Below are positions 10,301 through 17,452 of a stretch of DNA of 36,392 nt, piece by piece; the stretch's first letter is position 1, and each line of letters opens with the position of its first letter. Made by a program: the position numbers and the translations under genes. This stretch comes from Chloroflexota bacterium (GTDB lineage: Bacteria > Chloroflexota > Dehalococcoidia > FW602-bin16). Where the stretch lies: NCBI GenBank assembly GCA_004297765.1, contig SCTZ01000016.1, forward strand, positions 1 to 36,392, read 5' to 3'. Below the pieces are notes generated by a model, which worked only from the letters and a program-made list of their open reading frames with translations, had not been told where the DNA came from and made no database searches.

Positions 10301-11158
10301 CTACTTATCCTTCGCCAACGGCACGAAACCAGCCTTGGACAGCTCCTCGCTCCCGGCCGGGCCAAGAGCGAAATCGAGAAAGTCCTTGGCCGCCGAGGCT
10401 GGCTGCGTCGTCGAGAGGACGCCCAGCGTGCGCACCATTTTGTACTGCCCGCTGCGCACGTTACCGGCAGTAGGCGCGACCCCATCCAGACTCAGACGAT
10501 TCAGCGGCGGTTGCCCGGAGATGGCGTAGGCTAGAGAGAACGCACCGATGGAGTACGGTGTGTCATGCACAGCTTTGGCTAGCTCTTGCTCCTGCTGAAG
10601 GACGATCGCCGACGGCGCGATAGTGAGATCGCCGCCGAGGTAGCTTTGCCGCAACAGGATCTTGGCCGACTCGTCCTCCGGCCGATCGAGTAGCACGATG
10701 GCCGCCTCAGGTCCACCCAGCTCGTGCCAGTTGGACACCTTTCCACTGTAGATTGCCTTGAGGTCATCGGTCGTCAGGTTAGTGACCCCAGTGACACTGG
10801 GATGCGTGGCCACCATCAGCGCATCCCGGGTGAATTCCCAATACTGCAGCCGACCGTCGTTTTCTTCGGCCTTCAGGGCGCGCGTCATAGCGCCGATGTC
10901 GACCAGTCCAGCCTTTACTGCGGATATGCCACCGGTTGTCTGGCTGCTAGGCAAGAAGACGACCTTCCCACCCTTGGTTTCCGCTTCGAAGGCAGTCGCC
11001 ACCGTCTGCAGAGCCGGATAGACCGATCCCGCTCCCGTGATCTTGATCGTCTGCACTGGCTGCGGCTCGGGTTTGCTCACGGCCGCGGCGGTTTTGCCGC
11101 AAGCCACGACGCCCGACATGATAAGAACCAGCGCGATACCCACTACGAGAGCTCTCAT
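10301..11158 (-). CDS. PstS-like phosphate-type substrate-binding lipoprotein
   Basis: A 285-residue lipoprotein. The signal peptide ends in a lipobox (SGVVAC), so Cys would be acylated and the protein tethered outside the membrane. The rest is a PBP-like domain of the phosphate-binding family, with ITGAGSVYPALQ near the mature N-terminus, SSQTTGGISAVKAGLVDIGAMTR in pieces typical of the ligand loop, and the C-terminal FLDFALGPAGSEELSKAGFVPL pattern. No PstC, PstA or PstB gene lies nearby. It is instead followed 7 bp later by a GGDEF/HD-GYP receptor, so a sensing role is more likely than transport. ATG 11158 has AGGAG six bases upstream; a TTG two codons earlier is less likely. Ligand identity (phosphate or another oxyanion) is not proven. 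Confidence 0.9.
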   Translation of the reverse strand: MRALVVGIALVLIMSGVVACGKTAAAVSKPEPQPVQTIKITGAGSVYPALQTVATAFEAETKGGKVVFLPSSQTTGGISAVKAGLVDIGAMTRALKAEENDGRLQYWEFTRDALMVATHPSVTGVTNLTTDDLKAIYSGKVSNWHELGGPEAAIVLLDRPEDESAKILLRQSYLGGDLTIAPSAIVLQQEQELAKAVHDTPYSIGAFSLAYAISGQPPLNRLSLDGVAPTAGNVRSGQYKMVRTLGVLSTTQPASAAKDFLDFALGPAGSEELSKAGFVPLAKDK

Positions 11159-11198
11159 GCCCAACTCCTGATAGCCTGACCGAGGCCTAGGGCGCCTC

Positions 11199-11231
11199 CT
11201 GGGAGCGCGGGCGAGACGCCCGCGCTCCCAG
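11199..11231. repeat. Perfect 15-bp inverted repeat, family D
   Basis: CTGGGAGCGCGGGCG (11199-11213), loop AGA, then its exact complement CGCCCGCGCTCCCAG (11217-11231). The same CTGGGAGCGCGGGCG arm begins the element at 22340-22400. It lies in the presumed 5' leader of the lipoprotein gene and would form a very stable hairpin. Confidence 0.85.
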
Positions 11232-11325
11232 CCAGCATCGTCACTTCGTCCAACCGTCTATATGGGAGCGTCGTGACGCACTTCCCAGAAAATCGCTGTG
11301 CAGTCTGAACACACCTGTACCCGCT

Positions 11326-11355
11326 ATTATCCCGTTGCAGCCGTACTGGCGTGAA
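11326..11355 (-). promoter_or_regulatory. Weak candidate promoter for the lipoprotein/c-di-GMP operon
   Basis: On the minus strand TTCACG (11350-11355) is followed after 18 bases by GATAAT (11326-11331). The -10 matches 5 of 6 and the -35 only 4 of 6. A transcript from here would carry the 11199-11231 hairpin in its leader. Confidence 0.33.
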
Positions 11356-11402
11356 TAGCCTAGGAGTCCCGGGACCGGTAAGTAGAAGGTCCTGTGAGAG
11401 CG

Positions 11403-11431
11403 TTGACAGCCCGTGTCCTAACGTCTAATAT
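11403..11431 (+). promoter_or_regulatory. Strong sigma-70-type promoter for the 11.6-13.7 kb operon
   Basis: TTGACA (11403-11408), exactly 17 bases, then TAATAT (11426-11431): 6/6 and 5/6 matches with ideal spacing. It faces the methyltransferase/GT2 operon, leaving a leader of nearly 190 bases that includes the palindrome at 11565-11597. Confidence 0.7.
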
Positions 11432-11564
11432 CAAGGGCGTCCTCGGATGACTCCGAGAGCAGGAGGGAGCTAGTTGGTTGCCTGTCCTTGCCACGAGATC
11501 CAGCGATGATAGGTGTTGCGTCATGATGGTGTTCGAAGAAGTTGCCCGGTATGCCCTCCACTCG

Positions 11565-11597
11565 AGCCCGCCGCGGTCTCGGAGACCGCGGCGGGCT
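11565..11597 (+). repeat. Perfect 16-bp inverted repeat in the operon leader
   Basis: AGCCCGCCGCGGTCTC (11565-11580), a single G, then its exact complement GAGACCGCGGCGGGCT (11582-11597). It lies 30 bp before the first gene of the operon. There is no T-run after it, so it is more likely a repeat or leader hairpin than an intrinsic terminator. Confidence 0.75.
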
Positions 11598-11626
11598 GAG
11601 TTCGCTGTGAATATGGGCGGGCGGTA

Positions 11627-12274
11627 GTGCGGCACATGTCGCGCGTCCTGGACCTCTACCACGACCAGCCGCTGGGCATCCGTCTCTTCGTCAGGACCCG
11701 TCACCTGCTCTGCCCAATGGCACGGATCGAGCGGCTCGTGCCGCGCGAGGGACGTATCCTGGAGGTGGGATGTGGCCACGGCCTCTTCACGAATCTTCTG
11801 GCCGTCGCGTCGCCCGCACGCAGTGTGCTGGGCGTCGATCCCGCGCCCGTCAAGATCCAGGTCGCCGAGCAGGTGGGGGCACCACTTCCCAACGTCGCCT
11901 TCAGACGCGGCTACGTCGCGGAGGTGGCAGAAGAGGGGTTCGACGCGGCGGCGATCCTGGACGTGCTGTACTTACTCCCGCCGGCGGACAAGAGAGAGGT
12001 GCTCCGGTGCTGCTTCGAGCGTCTCAGGCCGGGCGGCATGTTGATCCTCAAGGCGAACGACACCGCGCCTCGGTGGAAATACGAGGTCACCGTGCTGCAG
12101 GAGAAGATTATGACCGGCCTGAGGCTAACCATGGGCGGCCACGGGCTACATTTCTTCAGCCGAGATCAGAATGCCGAGCTCTTGCGTGACGCCGGATTCA
12201 CGGTGGAGCGCATTCTCGGCCTCAACTCCTGGCTGCCGTATCCTCACGTGGCGTTCGTGGCCCGACGACCGTGA
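11627..12274 (+). CDS. Class I SAM-dependent methyltransferase
   Basis: A 215-residue protein with motif I ILEVGCGHGLF (about 44-54), an acidic residue at the end of strand 2 (VLGVDPAPVKI) and the later LRPGGMLILKAND strand typical of small-molecule or lipid methyltransferases. The substrate is unknown. Its position upstream of a polyprenyl-phosphate-sugar synthase-like GT2 gene and a second methyltransferase suggests a glycan or isoprenoid-lipid substrate. Translation starts at GTG 11627 or at ATG 11636, three codons on; the upstream GGCGGGCGG could serve either. It is first in a three-gene operon. Confidence 0.88.
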   Translation: MRHMSRVLDLYHDQPLGIRLFVRTRHLLCPMARIERLVPREGRILEVGCGHGLFTNLLAVASPARSVLGVDPAPVKIQVAEQVGAPLPNVAFRRGYVAEVAEEGFDAAAILDVLYLLPPADKREVLRCCFERLRPGGMLILKANDTAPRWKYEVTVLQEKIMTGLRLTMGGHGLHFFSRDQNAELLRDAGFTVERILGLNSWLPYPHVAFVARRP

Positions 12275-12294
12275 CTACACACCTGGAGCACCAG

Positions 12295-13098
12295 ATGCAG
12301 AACGGAGACCAGGTCGAGCTCTCGCTCGTTATCCCCGCATACAACGCGGCGAGGATGATCGTCGGGTCGCTACGACGCGCGAGGGCGTATTTGAAGGATC
12401 GCTGGTCCTACGAGATTATCGTGGTAGACGACGGCAGCGCGGACCGGACCGTGGGGACGATCACGCGGCTTCAGGCGGAGGATCCCACCCTGCGACTGCT
12501 GTGCAACGGCAAGAACCGGGGCAAGGGCTACGCGGTGACGCGGGGAATGCTCGAGGCCCGCGGACGCTACATTCTATGCACCGACGCCGATATGGTCTAC
12601 CCGCTGGACCTGATCGAGACGTTCATCGACAAGCTGAACGAAGGGTACGACGTGGCCGTGGGATCACGTGTGGTGGAGGGATCGCTCTACGCCATGCACC
12701 CGCGCCATTTTCCTTATATCTACCAGCGTCACCTGGTGGGTCGGGTCTTCATCTGGGTCGTTCATCGTGTGCTGGATCTGCCCATCACGGACACCCAGTG
12801 CGGCTTCAAGCTCTTTCGCCGCGAGGCCGCTCAGGCTATCTTCCCTCGTGTGGAGCTTAGCTCCTTCGCCTTCGACGTGGAGGTGCTGCTCATCGGGCGG
12901 CGTCTCGACTATCGAATCGCCGAGATGCCGGTCTACTATCGCTACGACGGCGAGGGCAGCAGCGTGCAGCTTTTCCGTGACAGCCTGAAGATGTTCACCG
13001 ACCTGCTGATCATTCGCAAGAACGATGCGAGGCGGAGGTATGGTCCTGACCGCGCGAGCTCGCGGCCCGAGCAACAAGCCTCCTCCCGCCATTTATGA
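12295..13098 (+). CDS. Family 2 glycosyltransferase, polyprenyl/dolichyl-phosphate sugar synthase-like
   Basis: A 267-residue GT-A fold enzyme. SLVIPAYNAAR opens the nucleotide-binding half, VVDDGSADRT (43-52) and DAD (97-99) bind the sugar nucleotide and metal, and DTQCGFKLFRREAA is the acceptor-side motif seen in Alg5-type dolichyl-phosphate glucose synthases. It would load a sugar onto a polyprenyl phosphate at the inner membrane face. There are no C-terminal membrane helices, so it is of the soluble or peripheral type. ATG 12295 has GGAG six bases upstream; an upstream GTG at 12271 overlapping the previous gene's stop is also possible. The GT-C proteins encoded nearby on the other strand are the class of enzyme that uses such lipid-linked donors. 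Confidence 0.9.
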   Translation: MQNGDQVELSLVIPAYNAARMIVGSLRRARAYLKDRWSYEIIVVDDGSADRTVGTITRLQAEDPTLRLLCNGKNRGKGYAVTRGMLEARGRYILCTDADMVYPLDLIETFIDKLNEGYDVAVGSRVVEGSLYAMHPRHFPYIYQRHLVGRVFIWVVHRVLDLPITDTQCGFKLFRREAAQAIFPRVELSSFAFDVEVLLIGRRLDYRIAEMPVYYRYDGEGSSVQLFRDSLKMFTDLLIIRKNDARRRYGPDRASSRPEQQASSRHL

Positions 13099-13724
13099 AG
13101 AGGATCCAGAGCATGGCCCACCAGCCCGATCAACCGGCCGATCATTACGCGCGCGCCTACGCCTCGCGACTCCACCCGCTGCACCTCTTCCATCGGCGCA
13201 GGCTGGACCGCATCTTGTCGCTCATCCCCGGGCGGGTCAGGGTGCTCGACGCCGGCTGCGACGCGGGCGTTCTGGCCGGCCTGCTACTGGACAGAGGCTG
13301 CCAGGTGGTGGGAGTAGACGTGCGCTCTTCTAGCATCGAGCTGGCCCGACAACGCTGTCCCACGGCCCAGTTTCACGTGCGGGACATCCGCAGCTTGCGG
13401 CTCGACGAGCACTTCGACGTGGTCGTCTGCACCGACGTCCTCGAGCACCTGGTGGAGCCCGAGCGCAAGCGAGCTATAACACGCTTGCTGGCGCATCTGG
13501 AGCCCGGTGGGCTGATGGTCGTTAGCTTTCCCAGCCGACTCTATTTCGCGGTCGAGCCACTGTGGAAACAAGTGCGACGCGCACTATATCGACGCACTAC
13601 CGGCTGGGACGATGACGAGGTGCATCTGCCGATCGATGATCTGCCTCTACCCAACTGCGATATCATCACGCGAGGCACGTGTTGCCTGGGTCTGGTGGAG
13701 TGGATGGTGGCGAAAGCACGGTAG
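13095..13724 (+). CDS. SAM-dependent methyltransferase, possibly shortened
   Basis: A 209-residue protein with motif I VLDAGCDAGVLAG (50-62), GVDVRSSSIELAR, the motif CTDVLEHL and an LEPGGLMVVSFPS strand. This is a Methyltransf_11/UbiE-like fold of unknown substrate. The start overlaps the GT2 stop (ATGA); ATG 13113, with AGAGG upstream, is an alternative. After about residue 170 the protein lacks the usual C-terminal substrate-proximal segment. It ends in a 59-bp overlap with the convergent Nudix gene, so it may have been truncated by rearrangement. Confidence 0.85.
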   Translation: MKRIQSMAHQPDQPADHYARAYASRLHPLHLFHRRRLDRILSLIPGRVRVLDAGCDAGVLAGLLLDRGCQVVGVDVRSSSIELARQRCPTAQFHVRDIRSLRLDEHFDVVVCTDVLEHLVEPERKRAITRLLAHLEPGGLMVVSFPSRLYFAVEPLWKQVRRALYRRTTGWDDDEVHLPIDDLPLPNCDIITRGTCCLGLVEWMVAKAR

Positions 13725-14130
13725 ACCGACGCAGCAGCAGAGCGCGCCGGAGCATCCCGCGGTCTTTTTCGAAGGTCAACATCTCCACCGCCTGCTCCGG
13801 GCTGACTACGGCGCCCTCCCCAAAAGTGGACTCAGGGCAGAAGGCTCCTCCCTCCGCCTCCATCAGGAACCAGTGGACAGTTTTGTAGCGCAACACGGGT
13901 TGGAGCGGAAGGGTGAACGCATAGCTTGTCTCGCCAACGCGGGCCAAAATCCTGGCCCGCAGCCCGGTCTCTTCCTCCACCTCACGTAGCGCCGCCTCTT
14001 CGGGCGTCTCGCCGGGCTCGACGTGTCCCTTGGGCATCACCCACTCCCCGCTGTGACGGCGCAACAATACCACCTGCCCCTCCTTGAAGACCACGCCGCC
14101 CGCCGAGGTCTCTTTGCCCTCTTCTTCCAT
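13666..14130 (-). CDS. Nudix hydrolase
   Basis: A 154-residue protein with a complete Nudix box GX5EX7REUXEEXGU at residues 35-57 (G35, E41, R49, E50, E53, E54, G56). It would hydrolyse a nucleoside diphosphate linked to another group, using Mg2+; the substrate cannot be read from the sequence. AGAGG precedes ATG 14130. It starts 15 bp after the stop of a GT-C gene and is the last gene of the minus-strand glycan cluster, so a nucleotide-sugar substrate is one guess. Its C-terminal 19 codons overlap the convergent methyltransferase gene and look unstructured (Pro/Ser-rich). Confidence 0.93.
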   Translation of the reverse strand: MEEEGKETSAGGVVFKEGQVVLLRRHSGEWVMPKGHVEPGETPEEAALREVEEETGLRARILARVGETSYAFTLPLQPVLRYKTVHWFLMEAEGGAFCPESTFGEGAVVSPEQAVEMLTFEKDRGMLRRALLLRRSTVLSPPSTPPDPGNTCLA

Positions 14131-14145
14131 ACGCTCAAACCTCTT

Positions 14146-16149
14146 TCAGTTGGACCCCTGTCCCCAGTCGAGCTTGTAGACGACCATGTTATCAAGCCCA
14201 ATCTTGATCGCATATGACTGGTCGACCCGATAGACTTCCTGGGCCAGCGAATCTCGTGCCAGCCAGGGGTACCAGGATGGATACATGGCCAGATAGGCGG
14301 GACGCCGATTCTCCAGGTAGGACAAGACGCGATCCGGCTGGCGCACAAACGGCGCCAGTTCCGGCGTGATAAGTCCCGCGATATCCAGTATGGGGCGCCC
14401 GCCGAAGTAGCCGATGGCCCCGATGTCGTGCGTGGCGACGAGCACGCCCGGCGGCGTGTTGTCCCGCAGCCAGCGGGCCACCGTCACGTTCTCCTCGTCG
14501 ATGAATTTCACATCCCAGGCATAGACCACCGCGCCATTCACCCACAGCACTACCCAGAAGGCCGCCAGCGCCATGGGGATCACCCTTGCCAATAGCCGCA
14601 TGGGCAACACCTCACACAAGCGCAGCGTTCCCCACAAACCGTAGATCAGGAGCACTGGGATGACAGGCATGAGATACCGTCCATGATGGTAGACGACCGG
14701 CAGGCGAAGCATATAGGCGACGATCAGGCCGGCACACCACAGGATGGGCAGCCACGCCAGTATGGTCCCGCTATATAGCGACATCCGGACGCCGGCACGC
14801 CAAAGCCGCGCGGCCAGCACGCCGAAGGCAAAGAGCAAGCCGGGAAAGAGCCCCAACAGGGGTCCCGAGAGAAGCTCCCGGACAGCCAGCAGCAAGAAGC
14901 GAACCATGCCTGCCGGATTGGTCTGCTGGGCGTAGAAGACGTTCTTGGCGTAGTAGGTGCTTGGAAGTAGCTGCCCGGTCACGCGATAGTTGAAGATCGC
15001 GTAGGGCACCAGGAGCAGCAGGAAGAACAGGAGCATCAGGGCCGGACTGACAGCCACATCTCCAACCGCACGAATCAGCCCCGCTCCGGCCGCGGGGCTT
15101 TGTTCTTCGACCAGGCTCTCTCCTTTCGCAGGACTCTGTTCTGCCCCTGGGTTCTTTTCTGTCGCGGGGTCCTGTACTGCCATCAGGTTCTTTTCTGTCG
15201 CAGGGTCTTCTACCGCCATCAGGTTCTCTTCTGTCGCGGAGTTCTCTTTTGTCATTGTGAGCCGGAGCGAAGGATCTCCCCGTTTGTCATAGTACGAGCC
15301 ACTGTCCTGTCGCTCAGGCGCGGGTCGTCCCTCCAACGAGGAGATTCTTCGCTGCGGCTCACAATGACAATAAGGGACCTGCATGGCATGAGCCAACGCC
15401 GACAACGGCTCAGACTGACAATGAGAGACAGGCTCAGCATGAAACAGCTTCCTCACCACCTCTGCTGCCAGAACCAGAGCGAACAACAGCAGCCCTTCCG
15501 GCCGCGTCATCACGAGGAGTGCGCCCAAGACTCCTATGACGACTGGAGAGGAACAGGACCAGAGCCAGTGGGCGCCCCACCAGCCATGCCGGCCTGTGGG
15601 CTGATGGCGCGTGTTGAGCGCTCCTCGCAGCAGAAGTAGGCTGAGAAGGATGAACAACGTGGTCTCCATGCCAGATAGGGCGGCCCAGCCCAGATGGGGC
15701 TCCAGCACAACCCCCAGGCCCGCCAGCGCGGCCCAGGTCGGGCGCCGCGGGTAGAGAGTGCGAAAGATGTCGCGCGCCAGCAGTCCCGTCAGCCCCAGAA
15801 GAAGCAAGCCCAGGAGGTAGGACCAGATACGGTGGTCGATGCGCAGGTAGTAGCCACCCGCCAGCAGCATCGTCCAGAGGGGCGAGGTAGAGGCCGAGGA
15901 TGGCTCGCCCGGATTGTAGACGAGTTCCCCGTAGCGCAGCAGGTTCCGCGCGAACGTCTGATGGATCCAGGCATCGTCGACGGGATAGGCGAGCTCGCTC
16001 TCCAGGACCAACACGTAACCCAGGTAGAGCGCGGCCGTAATTGGGAGCAGCGTCAGCAGTGCCAGAAGCAGGCGCTCCTCCAGCCACCGCATTCTCTGGA
16101 CAGATCCGGAACGCGCGGTGAGGGTTCGATCGATACTACGCGTGAGCAA
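14146..16149 (-). CDS. GT-C type membrane glycosyltransferase-like protein with repeat insertion
   Basis: A 667-residue polytopic membrane protein. After the first helix comes a loop with DDAWIHQTFARNLL, an acidic-pair motif at the place used by GT39/ArnT-like lipid-linked sugar transferases. Many hydrophobic helices follow, and the C-terminal soluble part contains VARWLRDNTPPGVLVATHD. Residues about 260-352 are foreign in character: first the translation of a palindromic repeat (15251-15368), then four copies of a 12-residue unit (ATEKNLMAVQDP-like). TTG 16149 is chosen because GGGAGG lies eight bases upstream; ATG 16092 is the alternative. The gene sits 35 bp behind the PIG-V-like gene. Donor and acceptor are unknown. 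Confidence 0.82.
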   Translation of the reverse strand: MLTRSIDRTLTARSGSVQRMRWLEERLLLALLTLLPITAALYLGYVLVLESELAYPVDDAWIHQTFARNLLRYGELVYNPGEPSSASTSPLWTMLLAGGYYLRIDHRIWSYLLGLLLLGLTGLLARDIFRTLYPRRPTWAALAGLGVVLEPHLGWAALSGMETTLFILLSLLLLRGALNTRHQPTGRHGWWGAHWLWSCSSPVVIGVLGALLVMTRPEGLLLFALVLAAEVVRKLFHAEPVSHCQSEPLSALAHAMQVPYCHCEPQRRISSLEGRPAPERQDSGSYYDKRGDPSLRLTMTKENSATEENLMAVEDPATEKNLMAVQDPATEKNPGAEQSPAKGESLVEEQSPAAGAGLIRAVGDVAVSPALMLLFFLLLLVPYAIFNYRVTGQLLPSTYYAKNVFYAQQTNPAGMVRFLLLAVRELLSGPLLGLFPGLLFAFGVLAARLWRAGVRMSLYSGTILAWLPILWCAGLIVAYMLRLPVVYHHGRYLMPVIPVLLIYGLWGTLRLCEVLPMRLLARVIPMALAAFWVVLWVNGAVVYAWDVKFIDEENVTVARWLRDNTPPGVLVATHDIGAIGYFGGRPILDIAGLITPELAPFVRQPDRVLSYLENRRPAYLAMYPSWYPWLARDSLAQEVYRVDQSYAIKIGLDNMVVYKLDWGQGSN
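15094..15237. repeat. Four 36-bp tandem repeats inside a GT-C gene
   Basis: Four consecutive 36-bp units, read on the minus strand, encode ATEENLMAVEDP, ATEKNLMAVQDP, ATEKNPGAEQSP and AKGESLVEEQSP; a fifth, degenerate unit follows (AAGAGL...). The first two differ at very few positions. Because 36 is a multiple of three, copy-number change keeps the frame. Confidence 0.85.
15251..15368. repeat. Family A-related palindromic repeat inserted in frame
   Basis: Outer arms GTCATTGTGAG / CTCACAATGAC and inner parts GAAGGATCTCC / GGAGATTCTTC parallel the terminal repeat's GTCATTCTGAG / GAAGAATCC. The element is open throughout in the host gene's frame and is translated as CHCEPQRRISS...SLRLTMTK. This places about 39 residues of repeat-derived sequence in a loop of the membrane protein. 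Confidence 0.85.
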
Positions 16150-16184
16150 CAGCTATGCCTCCCTTTCGATAGACTAATCGCGGC

Positions 16185-17402
16185 CTAAGCAATCCAGGCC
16201 CAACGTACGAAACCTGCCGTCAACACCAGAAGTCCCATGAAAGCAGCTATTACGTAGACACGATGGACGATGCGCCGCCGAGCAGCCAGAGCCAGCAACA
16301 TGAAGCACGGAAAGTCGACCAGAACGAAACGGGGGGTGCTCGATAAGGGCGCCGCCGTATTCGAGAACACCAGGCTCGGCGCCAGCAATGACAGGCCGAG
16401 AAGACCGTAGCTCACAGGGAGAAGTCGCAGAGAAAGAATGGAGAGCGCCAGGAACCCAAGCATAAGGAAGAGATCCAGGTAGTTCGTCAAGGGCCAGGCC
16501 GACTTCAAGACAAGCAGCATGCCCTGCCACAGTGATTCCCAAGGCGGCCGCATTGTCTCGCCCCAGCGGTCTCCCAGCGTCTGAACCGGGTTCGAGGAAG
16601 CGCCAATCGCCAGGTGGGTGTAAGCCGTGAACAATAGCGGCGCCAGGAGAATCAGCGCCAGGTGCCAGACATCTCTGGACCACATGGCACGCCAACGCCA
16701 ACCGTGCTGACGTGCGAATTCCCAGGCCAATGGCACCAGCAGCACAACTCCATGCGGTCGGGTTAACGCCGCGGCAAACCCACATGCGCCTGCCAACCAC
16801 CACCACCCTTTGCGCGAGAAGTAGAAGGAGGTAACCATGAGGGCCAGAAAGAGGGCCTCTGTGTACGGAGCGAAGAAAAAGAAAGCAGTCGGGAAGATCG
16901 CCATGTACACGACCGTCCGAGTAGCGACGCAAGGATCCACGTCGTCGGCCACTAGGTGCCAGAGGACAAAGAGACCGACGGCTAGGGCGATGCCAGAGAT
17001 GACCAGACCGGCCAGCGCCCAATTCTGTCCCAACAGCGAGCCAAAGAGGCGCATCAGAATCGGGTAGAGCGGCCAGAAGGGGGTGGAGGCACTCTCAACC
17101 GCGTAGCCTCCACCTGCGATTCGCTCGTAGAAGAGGGCATCCCAGCGCTGCCAGGGGCCAACCACGAAGTAGAGCGGATCGCCAGGTCTGAGAGCTGGAC
17201 TAACCTTGGCTGCGACCGATGCCCACCATTCTTCTGACAGAGGAAACAGAGCCAGCACAGCCCAAGCCAGGAGCGATAGCCCGACCCGAAGGGAAACGAC
17301 AATCCCAATCGCCAGCAGTGCAGGCAGCAGCGAACTCGTCTTCCTCGCACGCACAAGATCGATGCCTATATCCTCCGCGGCGACACACAGACTCGTGCTC
17401 AT
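16185..17402 (-). CDS. PIG-V-like mannosyltransferase family membrane protein
   Basis: A 405-residue polytopic membrane protein with about ten hydrophobic helices. It carries WQRWDALFYERIAGGGY (about 84-100), the WD...Y...GY motif of bacterial relatives of GPI mannosyltransferase 2, and FPTAFFFFAPYTEALFLAL, another family hallmark. By analogy it would move a sugar from a polyprenyl-phosphate donor on the outer membrane face. ATG 17402 has GAGGCGG upstream. It is 50 bp downstream of the DUF2079 gene and 35 bp upstream of the next GT-C gene, so all are likely co-transcribed. Specific acceptor unknown. Confidence 0.86.
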   Translation of the reverse strand: MSTSLCVAAEDIGIDLVRARKTSSLLPALLAIGIVVSLRVGLSLLAWAVLALFPLSEEWWASVAAKVSPALRPGDPLYFVVGPWQRWDALFYERIAGGGYAVESASTPFWPLYPILMRLFGSLLGQNWALAGLVISGIALAVGLFVLWHLVADDVDPCVATRTVVYMAIFPTAFFFFAPYTEALFLALMVTSFYFSRKGWWWLAGACGFAAALTRPHGVVLLVPLAWEFARQHGWRWRAMWSRDVWHLALILLAPLLFTAYTHLAIGASSNPVQTLGDRWGETMRPPWESLWQGMLLVLKSAWPLTNYLDLFLMLGFLALSILSLRLLPVSYGLLGLSLLAPSLVFSNTAAPLSSTPRFVLVDFPCFMLLALAARRRIVHRVYVIAAFMGLLVLTAGFVRWAWIA

Positions 17403-17452
17403 GGCATCCGCCTCGAAACCTTGATCAACGACATCTATCTCCTCTCCTCTGT

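Larger units (their letters stand above)
11159..11626. other. Divergent intergenic region
   Basis: There is no gene here. The region holds two perfect hairpin-forming repeats (11199-11231 and 11565-11597), a convincing plus-strand promoter (11403-11431) and a weaker minus-strand candidate (11326-11355). The long leader between the plus-strand promoter and 11627 shows no known riboswitch. Confidence 0.7.

Noticed and set aside
10294..10485. 64-residue N-terminal extension of the GGDEF/HD-GYP protein
   Set aside because: It overlaps the 3' end of the lipoprotein gene in another frame and is Arg/Ser-rich, unlike a membrane-protein start; ATG 10293 is preferred.
15094..15237. CRISPR-like array of 36-bp repeats
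   Set aside because: The repeats are directly contiguous with no spacers and lie in frame in a coding region; no cas genes are present.
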